Shown here: positions 18,204 to 26,912 of the stretch, piece after piece
Position numbering within the stretch: the stretch's first letter is position 1
Layout: each line of letters begins with the position of its first letter
DNA from: Asaia bogorensis
Lineage (GTDB): Bacteria > Pseudomonadota > Alphaproteobacteria > Acetobacterales > Acetobacteraceae
Reading direction: 5' to 3'
Assembly: GCA_945874805.1 (NCBI GenBank)
Contig: CAMCJI010000012.1
Coordinates: forward strand, 1 to 35,437
Length of the DNA stretch: 35,437 bases
Translations under genes and position numbers: made by a program
The notes under the pieces: generated by a model
Told to the model about the DNA's origin: nothing
Seen by the model: only the letters and a program-made list of their open reading frames with translations
The model's database searches: none

Positions 18204-21200
18204 TCAGCCGCCTGGGCGCGCGGGGCCGGCCACCCGCAGGCGCAGCCGTTCGAAGGCCAGATAGATCGCCGGGGTGGTGTACAGCGTCAGGAACTGGCTC
18301 AGCACCAGCCCGCCGGTGATCGTCACCCCCAGCGGGAACCGCAGCTCCGACCCCGTGCCGCTTTCCAGCACCAGCGGCAGTGCGCCCAGCAGCGCCGCCA
18401 TCGTCGTCATCATGATCGGGCGGAAGCGCAGCAGGCAGGCCTCCTCGATCGCCACCTCGGGCGGGATGCCGCGGGTGCGCTCGGCCTCCAACGCGAAGTC
18501 GATCATCATGATCGCGTTCTTCTTGACGATGCCCATCAGCAGCACGATGCCGACCAGCGCCACCAGCGACAGGTCGCTGCCCACCGCCATCAGCGCCAGC
18601 AGCGCGCCGATGCCCGCGGAGGGCAGGGTAGACAGGATCGTCACCGGATGGATGAAGCTCTCGTACAGCACGCCCAGCACGATGTAGATCACCACCAGGG
18701 CGGCCAGGATCAGATAGGGTTCGGCGGCCAGCGACTTCTGGAACTCGGCCGCATCGCCGGCATAGCTGCCGCTGATCGTGGCCGGCATCCCCACCGCCTC
18801 CTCGGCCGCGGCGTTCGCCGCGATGGCCTGGCCGAGCGAGGCGCCGGGAGCGAGGTTGAAGCTCACGGTGGCCGAGGGGAACTGCGCCTCCCGCGTGATC
18901 GACAGCGGCGCCGTGGTCCGCTCGATCCGGGCAATGGCGGCCAGCGGCACCTGCGCCCCGCCGGCGCCCGGCACGCGCAGGCGCTTGAGCGAGTCCGGAT
19001 CGGCCTGCCACGACGGATCGGCCTCCAGCACCACGCGATACTGGTTGGCCTGGCCGAAGATGGTTGAGATCTGCCGCTGCCCGAAGCTGTTGTACAGGAC
19101 GTCCTGGATCGCCTGCATCGTCACGCCGAGCCGCATCGCCGCGTCCCGGTCGATGCGCACGAAGCTGCGGAACCCCTCGTTCTGCTGATCGGAGGTGACG
19201 TCGCGCAGTGCCGGGATCGCCTGGAAGGCGGCCACCAGCCGCGGCGTCCAGGCCGCCAGCTCCGCCGCGTCGGTATCCACCAGCGTGTACTGGAACTGCG
19301 TGCGGCTCACGCGCGCGCCGATCTGGATGTCCTGCACCGGCTGCATGAACACGCTCAGGCCGGGAATGGCATCCATCTGCGGTTGCAGCCGGGCGGCGAT
19401 CTCCTGCGCGGTGGCGTCGCGCTCCCGCCGGGGCTTGAGTGCGAGGGTCAGCCGCCCGGCATTCGGCGTCGGGTTGATCGCCCCGGCGCCGACGAAGGCG
19501 ACCACGCCGGCCACTGCCGGATCGGCCTCGGCGATCTTCGCCGCCTGCAACTGCAATTCGCTCATCTTGGCAATCGAGATGCTCTGCTCCGCCTCCGTCA
19601 CCGCGACGATCACGCCGGTGTCCTGCAGCGGCAGGAACCCCTTCGGCACGATCAGATACAGCCCCACCGTGCCCAGCAGCGTCGCCACGGACACCAGCAG
19701 CACGAACCGCTCATGCCGCAGCGACCAGGACAGGGTGCTGCGATAGCCGGCCAGCAGCCCGTCGAACCCGGCCTCGAACAGGCGGGAGATGCGGCCCGGC
19801 TTCTCCTCGGCCGCCGGGCGCAGCAGCCGGGCGCACATCATCGGCGTCACCGTCAGCGAAACGACGGCCGAGACGATGACGGCAACCGACAGCGTCACCG
19901 CGAATTCGGAGAACAGCCGGCCGACCACCCCGGTCATGAACAGCAACGGAATGAACACCGCGATCAGCGACACGGTCAGCGATACGATGGTGAAGCCGAT
20001 CTGTTCGGCGCCCTTGTAGGCGGCCTCCAGCGGCTTCATCCCGTCCTCGATGTTGCGGACGACGTTCTCGATCATGACGATCGCGTCGTCCACCACGAAC
20101 CCCGTCGCAACCGTCAGCGCCATCAGCGACAGGTTGTCCAGCCCGTAGCCGCACAGCGCCATGATCCCGAACGTGCCGACCAGCGACAGCGGCAAGGCCA
20201 CCGCCGGGATCAGCGTCGCCCGCGCTGAGCGCAGAAACAGCCAGATCACGCCGACGACGAGGAACATCGCCAGCACCAGCGTATACTGCACATCCGCCAC
20301 GCTGGCGCGGATCGTCTCCGTCCGGTCGGTAACGATGATCATCTGCACCTGTGCCGGCAGCCCGCGCCGCAGCAGCGGCAACTGCGCGCGGATGCGCCCC
20401 ACCGTCTCGACGATGTTCGCCCCCGGCTGGCGCTGGATATCCAGCACCACCGCCGGCTGCCCCTGATACCACGCCCCGGCCCGGTTGTTCTCCAGCCCCG
20501 CCGCGATCGTCCCGACGTCGGCCAGCCGCACCGGCGCGCCGTTGCGCCAGGCGATGATCACCTGGGCGTAGGCATCCGGCGAGGTGATCTGGTCGTTCGT
20601 CGCCAGCGCCACCGCCTGGCGCGGCCCGTCGAACCCGCCCTTGGCGCCGTTGACGTTGGCGGCGACGATCGCCACCCGCGCATCCTCCATCGACAGCCCG
20701 TAGCTCGCCAGCCGCGCGGGATCGAGCCGCACCCGCACCGCCGGGCGCATGTTGCCCTGCACCGCCACCCGACCCACGCCGTCGATCTCCGACAGTTTCG
20801 GCAGCAGCAGCGTATCCGCCGCGTCGCTCACCCGGTCGAGCGTGATCGCGTCCGATACCAGAGCGATGGTCATGATCGGCGAATCCGCCGGGTTCACCTT
20901 GGCATAGACCGGCGGGTAGGGCAGGGAGGCCGGCAGCGTCCCCGCCGCCGCATTGATCGCCGCCTGCACATCCTGCGCTGCGCTGTCGATGCTGCGCGCC
21001 AGCGAGAAGCTCAGCGTGATCTGGCTGGTGCCCTCCGAACTGGTCGACGTCATCGTCGTCAGCCCCTGGATCTGCCCGAACTGGCGCTCCAGCGACGCGG
21101 TGATGAGGTTCGAGACCACCTCCGGGCTCGCCCCCGGCAACTGCGTTGTGATCTGGATCGTCGGAAAGTCCACCGACGGCAGCGCCGAGACCGGCAGGCT

Positions 21201-21290
21201 CCGATAGCCCAAAATCCCCGCCAGCAGCACCGCGATGGCCAGCAGCGAAGTGGCAATCGGCCGGGCGATGAAGGGGGCGGAGATGTTCAC
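18204..21290 (-). CDS. mdtB: RND efflux permease, MdtB-like (HAE1 family)
   Basis: Second inner-membrane RND subunit; 1028 aa. It starts MNISAPFIARPIATSLLAI with the Leu/Pro-Ser segment SLPVSALPSVDFPTIQI usual in MdtB. TM4 has VATGFVVDDAIVMIENV with both relay aspartates, and the C-terminal half has GIVKKNAIMMIDFALEAER and GVLYESFIHPVTILSTLPSAG (quoted in part). It overlaps the end of the fusion-protein gene by 4 bases (ATGA) and precedes the MdtC-like gene by 4 bases, so the pump subunits are stoichiometrically linked. Both permeases look intact with no missing relay residues. Confidence 0.93.
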   Translation of the reverse strand: MNISAPFIARPIATSLLAIAVLLAGILGYRSLPVSALPSVDFPTIQITTQLPGASPEVVSNLITASLERQFGQIQGLTTMTSTSSEGTSQITLSFSLARSIDSAAQDVQAAINAAAGTLPASLPYPPVYAKVNPADSPIMTIALVSDAITLDRVSDAADTLLLPKLSEIDGVGRVAVQGNMRPAVRVRLDPARLASYGLSMEDARVAIVAANVNGAKGGFDGPRQAVALATNDQITSPDAYAQVIIAWRNGAPVRLADVGTIAAGLENNRAGAWYQGQPAVVLDIQRQPGANIVETVGRIRAQLPLLRRGLPAQVQMIIVTDRTETIRASVADVQYTLVLAMFLVVGVIWLFLRSARATLIPAVALPLSLVGTFGIMALCGYGLDNLSLMALTVATGFVVDDAIVMIENVVRNIEDGMKPLEAAYKGAEQIGFTIVSLTVSLIAVFIPLLFMTGVVGRLFSEFAVTLSVAVIVSAVVSLTVTPMMCARLLRPAAEEKPGRISRLFEAGFDGLLAGYRSTLSWSLRHERFVLLVSVATLLGTVGLYLIVPKGFLPLQDTGVIVAVTEAEQSISIAKMSELQLQAAKIAEADPAVAGVVAFVGAGAINPTPNAGRLTLALKPRRERDATAQEIAARLQPQMDAIPGLSVFMQPVQDIQIGARVSRTQFQYTLVDTDAAELAAWTPRLVAAFQAIPALRDVTSDQQNEGFRSFVRIDRDAAMRLGVTMQAIQDVLYNSFGQRQISTIFGQANQYRVVLEADPSWQADPDSLKRLRVPGAGGAQVPLAAIARIERTTAPLSITREAQFPSATVSFNLAPGASLGQAIAANAAAEEAVGMPATISGSYAGDAAEFQKSLAAEPYLILAALVVIYIVLGVLYESFIHPVTILSTLPSAGIGALLALMAVGSDLSLVALVGIVLLMGIVKKNAIMMIDFALEAERTRGIPPEVAIEEACLLRFRPIMMTTMAALLGALPLVLESGTGSELRFPLGVTITGGLVLSQFLTLYTTPAIYLAFERLRLRVAGPARPGG

Positions 21291-22519
21291 CCCGCCCGCC
21301 CGCCCGGCCCCCCGGCCGCGGGGCGCCCGCCGCGCGGGCCGGTCGCGGGGGCAGCCGGCGTGGCCGGGGCCGCGCCCGGCGGTGTCGAGATGGTGATCTT
21401 GCCGCCATCGGTCAGGCGCGACGCGCCATCCACCACCACCCGGTCACCCGGCTTCACGCCCTCGGTCAGGATGGCGAGGCGGATATCCTCATGCCCGACG
21501 CTGACGGTCCGGCGGGTGACGGTCATGTCGTCGTTCACCACGAACACATACGGCCCGCGCGGCCCGCGCTGCACGGCCACCGGCGGCACCGTCGTCGCCT
21601 CCTTCCAGGTGCGCACCAGCACCCGCACGCTGACGAAGGCGCCGGGCCAGAGCTGCAACTGCTGGTTAGGGAAGGTCGCCTTCAGCTTGATCGTGCCGGT
21701 CGTCGCATCCACTTGGTTGTCGATCACCGTCAGCACGCCGCGATCCAGCGGTTCGCGCAGCGCCGCCGGGCCGAACTCCTGCGGCAGCGCGATCACCTCC
21801 GGCTGGCCCTGCGCCAGCGCCGAGGCAACCGAGCGCAACTCCTGCTGCGGCAGGGTAAAGACCACGCTGATCGGCTTCAGCGTGGTGATCACCAGCAGCC
21901 CGGCCGGGTCCCCCGCGCGCACGATGTTGCCGGGATCGACCAGCCGCAGGCCGATCCGCCCATCGATCGGCGCGCGGATCGTGGTGTAGGCCAGCAGCAC
22001 TGCCGCATTGTCGATCACCGCCTGATCGGAGGCGACCTGCCCCTCCAGCTGCGCCACCACCGCCCGCGCCGTATCGGCCTGCTGGGCGGAGGAATAGGCG
22101 CTGGCGGCGAGCTTGGCGTAGCGCCCGGCATCGACGCGCGCATTGGCGAGGTTCGCCTCGGTCTGCTGCTTCTTCGCCACCGCCTGATCGTACTGCGCCT
22201 TGTAGGTGCGCGGATCGATCTGCGCGAGCACCTCGCCGGCCCGCACCTCCTGCCCCTCGCGGTAGCGGATTTCCAGCAGCGGGCCATCCACCATCGGCTT
22301 GACGGTGACGTTGGCTGAGGCCTGGGCGGTGCCGAGGCCGTCGAGGAAGATCGGAACGTCCCGCCGCTCGGCGGTGGCGACAAAGACGGGCGTGCTCAGC
22401 GGCCCCCGCCGGCCGCGCGCGCCGCCTTCGGCCACCTCGACCGGGGCCTTCTTGTAGAGATACCAGTAGCCCCCGCCGGCAGCGCCGAGCAGAAGCAGCA
22501 GGACGATCAGTTTGCGCAT
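21287..22519 (-). CDS. mdtA: RND membrane fusion (periplasmic adaptor) protein, MdtA-like
   Basis: Links the RND permeases to the outer-membrane channel; 410 aa. Residues 3-22 (LIVLLLLLGAAGGGYWYLY) are an uncleaved anchor with no lipobox. The lipoyl/barrel-sandwich halves are seen in MVDGPLLEIRYREGQEVRAG and YTTIRAPIDGRIGLRLVDPG, and the alpha-helical hairpin between them in YDQAVAKKQQTEANLANARV. RTWKEATTVPPVAVQRGP is typical of MdtA. The last 35 or so residues are a Pro/Ala/Gly/Arg-rich tail that may be disordered. It starts 27 bases after the outer-membrane gene. Confidence 0.93.
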   Translation of the reverse strand: MRKLIVLLLLLGAAGGGYWYLYKKAPVEVAEGGARGRRGPLSTPVFVATAERRDVPIFLDGLGTAQASANVTVKPMVDGPLLEIRYREGQEVRAGEVLAQIDPRTYKAQYDQAVAKKQQTEANLANARVDAGRYAKLAASAYSSAQQADTARAVVAQLEGQVASDQAVIDNAAVLLAYTTIRAPIDGRIGLRLVDPGNIVRAGDPAGLLVITTLKPISVVFTLPQQELRSVASALAQGQPEVIALPQEFGPAALREPLDRGVLTVIDNQVDATTGTIKLKATFPNQQLQLWPGAFVSVRVLVRTWKEATTVPPVAVQRGPRGPYVFVVNDDMTVTRRTVSVGHEDIRLAILTEGVKPGDRVVVDGASRLTDGGKITISTPPGAAPATPAAPATGPRGGRPAAGGPGGRAG

Positions 22520-22546
22520 GGGGCGCCCGTTTGCGGTTCCTGCCTC

Positions 22547-23980
22547 TTATAGCACGCCTTGAAAGAGGCCGAATGCCGGCAAAACCATGTCTGCGCGCGA
22601 CCAGCCGCCGCCGAGCGCCTTGTAGAGGCCCAGCAACGCCTGGAAGCGCGAAAGCCGGATCTGCGCCAGCGCGTCGAGGTTGTTGAACAGCGCGTTCTGC
22701 GCCTGCAACGCCGTCACCACATCCACCGTGCCGGTGAGCAACTGTGCCCGCGCGATATCCGCGGCACGCTGGGCGGTGGCGACGGCTGCCCGCTCCAACG
22801 CCTCCTGCTCGGTGGCGAAGCGGTAGGCCTGCACGCCATTTTCCACATCCACAAAGGCTTGCAGCACGGCCTTGCGGTAATTCGCCAGCAACTCGTCCTG
22901 CCGCGCCCGCACCTGTTCCAACTGCGCGCGGCGCAAGCCGTTGTCGAACACCGTCTGGATCCCGGTCGCCGCCGCGTTGGCGAAGAACGATCCCGGCCCG
23001 AACAGCGTGCCCAGGGCCAGGCTCTGCCAGCCGAAACTGCCGGTGAGGTCCAGCGTGGGAAAGAAGTTCGCCCGCGCCGCGCGGATGTTCGCATTCGCCG
23101 CCATCAGCTGCGCCTCGGCCGACGCCACATCCGGCCGCCGCGCCAGCAGTTCGGAGGGCAGGCCCGGCGCCACCTCCGGCAGCGCCAGCGCCCCCAGCGT
23201 GCCAGGCCGCACCTCCATCGCCGCCGGCGGCCGGCCGGTGAGCAGCGCCAGCGCATTCAACTGCTGCTCCAGCTGGCTGCGCAGCCCGGGCGGGGATACC
23301 CGCAACCCGGCCACCAGCGTCTCCTGCTGCGCCACATCCAGCTGTGAGGCGGTGCCGACCGCCGCGCGGGCGCGGATCGCCGCCAATATCTGCTCGGCAT
23401 CGCCGATGTTGCGCGCTGAGACGGCCAGCCGGTCCTGCAAGGCCAAAGCCTGGAACCAGGCCGAGGCCACCGAACTCACCACCGAGAGCGCCACCGTCTG
23501 CTTGTCGAACCGGCTGGACAGCGCATTGGCGATCGCGGCATCGCGCATCGCCTCGATCCGCCCCCACAGATCGACCTCGAAACTCACCGAGGGTTGCAAC
23601 GTCGCCGTCCGCGACTCGGCGAACCGCCCGGAAAACCTCCCGGTGGTCCGGCTCTGCACGCCGGACCGTGCCCAGGCCTCGCGCCCCTGCAGGCTGACGG
23701 CCGGCAGCAGCGCGCTGCCGGATTGCCGCACCTGGGCATCCGCCTCGCGGATGCGCGCCACCGCTGCCGCAATATCCAGATTGTTGGCGATGGCCGCCTC
23801 GATCAGCCCGTCCAACTCCGGCGAGCGGAAGCCCCGCCACCACGTCTCGCCCGGCCACACCGCCGGCTGGTTACCGGCGCGCCAGATCTCCGGATCGGTC
23901 TGCTCCGGCCGCGTGAACACCGGCCCCAGGCTGCACCCCGTGATGGCCAGAGGCGCCAGCATGAGGGCGCGGCGCTTCAT
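22547..23980 (-). CDS. NodT-family outer-membrane efflux lipoprotein
   Basis: TolC-like exit channel of the tripartite pump; 477 aa from ATG 23980. The start was chosen because [16 protein letters not shown] is a lipoprotein signal with lipobox ITGC (acylated Cys16), followed by SLGPVFTRPE as in NodT proteins; the longer open frame upstream is the shadow of the lyase gene. Features are PGETWWRGFRSPELDGLIEAA, the repeated helical-hairpin blocks with NNLDIAAAVARIREADAQVR, VSFEVDLWGRIEAMRDA, and LLARRPDVASAEAQLMAAN (quoted in parts). The start overlaps the lyase stop (ATGA), so pump and CoA-enzyme genes are co-translated. Confidence 0.93.
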   Translation of the reverse strand: MKRRALMLAPLAITGCSLGPVFTRPEQTDPEIWRAGNQPAVWPGETWWRGFRSPELDGLIEAAIANNLDIAAAVARIREADAQVRQSGSALLPAVSLQGREAWARSGVQSRTTGRFSGRFAESRTATLQPSVSFEVDLWGRIEAMRDAAIANALSSRFDKQTVALSVVSSVASAWFQALALQDRLAVSARNIGDAEQILAAIRARAAVGTASQLDVAQQETLVAGLRVSPPGLRSQLEQQLNALALLTGRPPAAMEVRPGTLGALALPEVAPGLPSELLARRPDVASAEAQLMAANANIRAARANFFPTLDLTGSFGWQSLALGTLFGPGSFFANAAATGIQTVFDNGLRRAQLEQVRARQDELLANYRKAVLQAFVDVENGVQAYRFATEQEALERAAVATAQRAADIARAQLLTGTVDVVTALQAQNALFNNLDALAQIRLSRFQALLGLYKALGGGWSRADMVLPAFGLFQGVL

Positions 23981-24837
23981 CCCGCCGCCGCGATGATGCG
24001 TTCCGCGAGCTTCAGATGCGGCCGGTCGATCATCTTGCCGTCGATCGAGAACACGCCGGCATCCGGCCGCTCGGCAAACGCCGCGGCGATCGTGTGCGCC
24101 CAGGCCAGCCTGGCGGGATCCGGCGTGAAGGCGGCATTCACCGCCGCCACTTGATCGGGATGGATGCACAGCTTGCCGGCGAACCCGTCAGCCGCGGCTT
24201 CGGCGGCCTCGCGCCCCAGCCCCTCGGGGTTGCGCGGATCGGGGAAGGGGGTGTCGAGCGCCGGCACCCCCGCGGCGGCGGCGGCCATCAGCACGCTCGC
24301 GCGTGCCGCGGCCACGGCTGCGGGATAGCTCAGGTCGGGCCGGCGGGGATCGATGCCCAGATCGGCGGACAGGTCCTCCGCCCCGAAACAGAACGCCAGC
24401 ACCCGCCGCGCGCCCGCCGCCATGCCGGGCAGCGCAAGCACGGAGGCCGCCGTCTCGGTGACGATCGGCAGCACTCCGATGCCGCCCACCGGCAGCCCGG
24501 CGGCGGTCTCCAGCGCCTCCAGATGATGGTCGAGTGCGGCGAGATCATCCGCCCCGCTGCATTTCGGCAGCATCACCGCCACCGGCGCGCCCGCCACGAT
24601 CGCGGCGAGGTCGGCGAGATACCACGGCGTGCCGCGCGGATTGATCCGCACGACCACCCCCGGCCGCACCAGCCCCGGCAGCAGCGCCGCCACCATCGCC
24701 CGCGCCGCGTCCTTCGACGCCGGGGCCACCGAATCCTCAAGGTCGAGGATCACCGCGTCGGACGGCCCGGCCAGCGCCTTCTCGGCCTTGCGGGCGGAAT
24801 CGCCGGGGGCGAACAATGGGCTGCGCAGGCGGATCAT
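23977..24837 (-). CDS. HpcH/HpaI-CitE family CoA-ester lyase
   Basis: Mg-dependent C-C lyase acting on beta-hydroxyacyl-CoA such as malyl-, methylmalyl- or citramalyl-CoA; 286 aa. The start [21 protein letters not shown] is the classic CitE-type N-terminus; the frame further upstream is the shadow of the MaoC gene. Motifs are [16 protein letters not shown] (E34, D35), [15 protein letters not shown] (R64), [11 protein letters not shown], the metal ligands E128 in VTETAAS and D155 in [11 protein letters not shown], and [10 protein letters not shown]. It overlaps both neighbours by 4 bases. With the MaoC protein it could run hydration then cleavage, as for itaconyl/mesaconyl-CoA to citramalyl-CoA to acetyl-CoA plus pyruvate. 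The substrate is inferred only. Confidence 0.9.
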   Translation of the reverse strand: MIRLRSPLFAPGDSARKAEKALAGPSDAVILDLEDSVAPASKDAARAMVAALLPGLVRPGVVVRINPRGTPWYLADLAAIVAGAPVAVMLPKCSGADDLAALDHHLEALETAAGLPVGGIGVLPIVTETAASVLALPGMAAGARRVLAFCFGAEDLSADLGIDPRRPDLSYPAAVAAARASVLMAAAAAGVPALDTPFPDPRNPEGLGREAAEAAADGFAGKLCIHPDQVAAVNAAFTPDPARLAWAHTIAAAFAERPDAGVFSIDGKMIDRPHLKLAERIIAAAG

Positions 24838-25298
24838 GCGGTCTCTCCAACAGGCCGGCGCAGCATCAGCGCCTGCCGCTGGCATCGCGCCACCAGCACA
24901 TTCTTCTGATTGAACGCCTCATGCAGGAACGTGACGATGCCCGCATCCGGCCGCGACCGGCTGGGGCGGGTCGCCACCACGGTGGTAAGCGTGCGGATCG
25001 TATCGCCGGCGAATACGGGGGCCGGGAACGTCGTGTCCGTCATGCCGAGATTGGCCACAGTGGTGCCCATCGTCAGATTATGCACGCTCATGCCGATCAT
25101 CAGCCCGAGGGTGAAGATCGAATTCACCAGCGGCCGCCCGAATTCGGTCGCCGCCGCGAATTCCGCATCCAGATGCAGCTTTTGCACGTTCATCGTCATC
25201 GAACAGAACAGCACGTTGTCCGCCTCGGTCACCGTGCGGGTCCATTCCGCGTCGATCACCCGGCCTTCCGTCAGCTCCTCGAACCACAGCCCGGCCAT
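24834..25298 (-). CDS. MaoC-family (R)-specific enoyl-CoA hydratase
   Basis: Hot-dog fold acyl-CoA hydratase/dehydratase; 154 aa from ATG 25298 ([19 protein letters not shown]). The longer frame upstream adds a Cys/Arg-rich stretch unlike the family. The catalytic region is [20 protein letters not shown] then HLD: H42 is present but the usual Asp of the GDxNPxH motif is N37. I recall other MaoC proteins paired with CitE-type lyases having the same Asn, so it may mark a subfamily and not a dead enzyme. First gene of the six-gene MaoC-lyase-efflux run; its TGA overlaps the lyase ATG. Candidate activities are itaconyl-CoA or mesaconyl-CoA hydration. Confidence 0.87.
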   Translation of the reverse strand: MAGLWFEELTEGRVIDAEWTRTVTEADNVLFCSMTMNVQKLHLDAEFAAATEFGRPLVNSIFTLGLMIGMSVHNLTMGTTVANLGMTDTTFPAPVFAGDTIRTLTTVVATRPSRSRPDAGIVTFLHEAFNQKNVLVARCQRQALMLRRPVGETA

Positions 25299-25436
25299 CG
25301 CCTGCCGCCTTGTCTGTTGAACCTCATGAGATGCTGCCAACCCGGCCAGGATGCAAGCCAAGCGATGATTCTTGCGCTGCCCTGCGCGATATGCAAAGCA
25401 GCTTCCACAAGTAACAACCAATGGGGGACGTACGGG
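25299..25436. promoter_or_regulatory. Divergent promoter region between MaoC/efflux operon and second HAAT operon
   Basis: 138 bases between divergent starts. Visible elements are the perfect palindrome CTCATGAG (25323-25330), a dyad GCAAG-N13-CTTGC (25353-25375), and GGGGGAC at 25423-25429, a Shine-Dalgarno-like stretch before the GTG at 25437. The dyads are candidate operators for a regulator not encoded in this window. No clear -35/-10 pair was found. Confidence 0.4.
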
Positions 25437-26186
25437 GTGCCAAGCGCCATCCTGGAGACATCAGGGCTGACCAAGGAATTCCGCGGCTTCATCGCCGTGG
25501 ATCAGGTGGGCTTGCGCGTCGAGGAAGGCACGATCCATGCGTTGATCGGCCCCAACGGTGCGGGCAAGACCACCTGCTTCAACCTGCTCACCAAGTTTCT
25601 CCAACCCACCCGTGGTTCGATCAAGTTCAAGGGCCAGGACATCACCGGCCTGAAGCCGGCGATGGTCGCTCGCCTCGGCCTGATCCGCAGCTTCCAGATC
25701 TCGGCCGTGTTCAGCCACCTGACGGTGCTGGAGAACGTCCGCGTCGCCCTGCAACGCGCCCGCGGCGGCAGCTTCGACTTCTGGCGCTCGGAGGAGGTGC
25801 TGCACGTTTTTGACGACCGCGCCCGCGCCCTGATCGACGATGTCGGCCTGACCGAATTCACCGACACCCAGGCCGTCCTGCTCCCTTACGGCCGCAAGCG
25901 TGCGCTGGAGATCGCCACCACCCTCGCGCTGGACCCCGAGATGATGCTGCTCGACGAGCCGACGGCGGGAATGACACATGAGGACGTGGACCGCATCGTC
26001 GCCCTCATCCGCCGCATCCGCAAAGGCCGCACGATCCTGATGGTCGAGCACAACCTCTCGGTGGTCCAGGGCCTGTGCGACACCATCACCGTGCTCACCC
26101 GCGGCAAAGTGCTCGCCGAGGGCGACTACGCCACCGTCTCCGGCAATCCCGAAGTGATGAGCGCCTATCTGGGAACCGACGCATGA
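25437..26186 (+). CDS. livG: HAAT ABC transporter ATP-binding protein, LivG type (second system)
   Basis: ATPase of the second HAAT importer; 249 aa. GTG 25437 was chosen: it gives [21 protein letters not shown] and has GGGGGAC about eight bases upstream, whereas the frame extending to 24816 is antisense to the lyase and MaoC genes. Motifs are Walker [10 protein letters not shown], LivG-type signature [15 protein letters not shown], Walker [12 protein letters not shown] and H-loop [11 protein letters not shown]. Unlike the first system the ATPase genes come first in the operon. The end overlaps the livF start (ATGA). Confidence 0.92.
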   Translation: MPSAILETSGLTKEFRGFIAVDQVGLRVEEGTIHALIGPNGAGKTTCFNLLTKFLQPTRGSIKFKGQDITGLKPAMVARLGLIRSFQISAVFSHLTVLENVRVALQRARGGSFDFWRSEEVLHVFDDRARALIDDVGLTEFTDTQAVLLPYGRKRALEIATTLALDPEMMLLDEPTAGMTHEDVDRIVALIRRIRKGRTILMVEHNLSVVQGLCDTITVLTRGKVLAEGDYATVSGNPEVMSAYLGTDA

Positions 26187-26884
26187 CCGCGATGCTGGAA
26201 GTCCGCGGCCTGAACGCCTGGTACGGCGAAAGCCACGTCCTGCACGGCATCGATTTCGACGTGCATGAGGGCGAGGTCGTCACCCTGCTCGGCCGCAACG
26301 GTGCCGGCAAAACCTCCACCATGAAGTCCATCATGGGCCTCACCCCCCGCCGCGAAGGCTCGATCAGATTCAAGGGCCAGGAGACGATCGGCCTGCGCCC
26401 CGACCTGATCGCCCGCGCCGGCATCGCTTTCTGCCCGGAGGAGCGCGGCATCTTCGCCTCGCTCGACGTCACCGAGAACCTGATGCTCCCCCTCACCGTC
26501 GCCCCCGGCGGCATGACGGTGGAGGAGATCTACACGCTGTTCCCCAACCTCAAGGAACGCGCCCGCAGCCAGGGCACCAAGCTGTCCGGCGGTGAGCAGC
26601 AGATGCTCGCCATCGGCCGCATCCTGCGCACCGGCGCCAAGCTGCTGCTGCTCGATGAACCGACGGAGGGTCTCGCCCCCGTCATCGTCCAGCAGATCGG
26701 CCGCACCATCGGCGAGCTCAAGCGGCGCGGCTTCACCGTGCTGCTGGTCGAGCAGAACTTCCGCTTCGCCGCCAAAGTGGCCGACCGCCACTACGTTGTC
26801 GATCACGGCGTGGTCGTCGACATGATCCCCAACGACCAGCTCGAAGCGAGCATGGACAAGCTGCACGACTATCTGGGCGTTTGA
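26183..26884 (+). CDS. livF: HAAT ABC transporter ATP-binding protein, LivF type (second system)
   Basis: Partner ATPase; 233 aa starting [19 protein letters not shown], a canonical LivF N-terminus at the ATGA overlap with livG. Motifs are Walker A GRNGAGKTS, CPEERGIFASLDVTENL, signature LSGGEQQMLAIGR, Walker B LLLLDEPTEGLAP and VLLVEQNFRFA. The end KLHDYLGV is typical. It is followed after 28 bases by the first of two binding-protein genes. Confidence 0.93.
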   Translation: MTAMLEVRGLNAWYGESHVLHGIDFDVHEGEVVTLLGRNGAGKTSTMKSIMGLTPRREGSIRFKGQETIGLRPDLIARAGIAFCPEERGIFASLDVTENLMLPLTVAPGGMTVEEIYTLFPNLKERARSQGTKLSGGEQQMLAIGRILRTGAKLLLLDEPTEGLAPVIVQQIGRTIGELKRRGFTVLLVEQNFRFAAKVADRHYVVDHGVVVDMIPNDQLEASMDKLHDYLGV

Positions 26885-26912
26885 CTCCAAAAAACACATA
26901 GGGATGACAACG

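Noticed and set aside
19711-21408. Long minus-strand frame overlapping the MdtB-like and MdtA-like genes
   Set aside because: It is a +1 shadow (Arg/Ala/Gly-rich) of the two efflux genes on the same strand and has no motif of its own.
25340-25370. Sigma-54-type promoter in the divergent gap
   Set aside because: TGGCCGG is present on the minus strand, but the required GC element at the correct spacing is missing.
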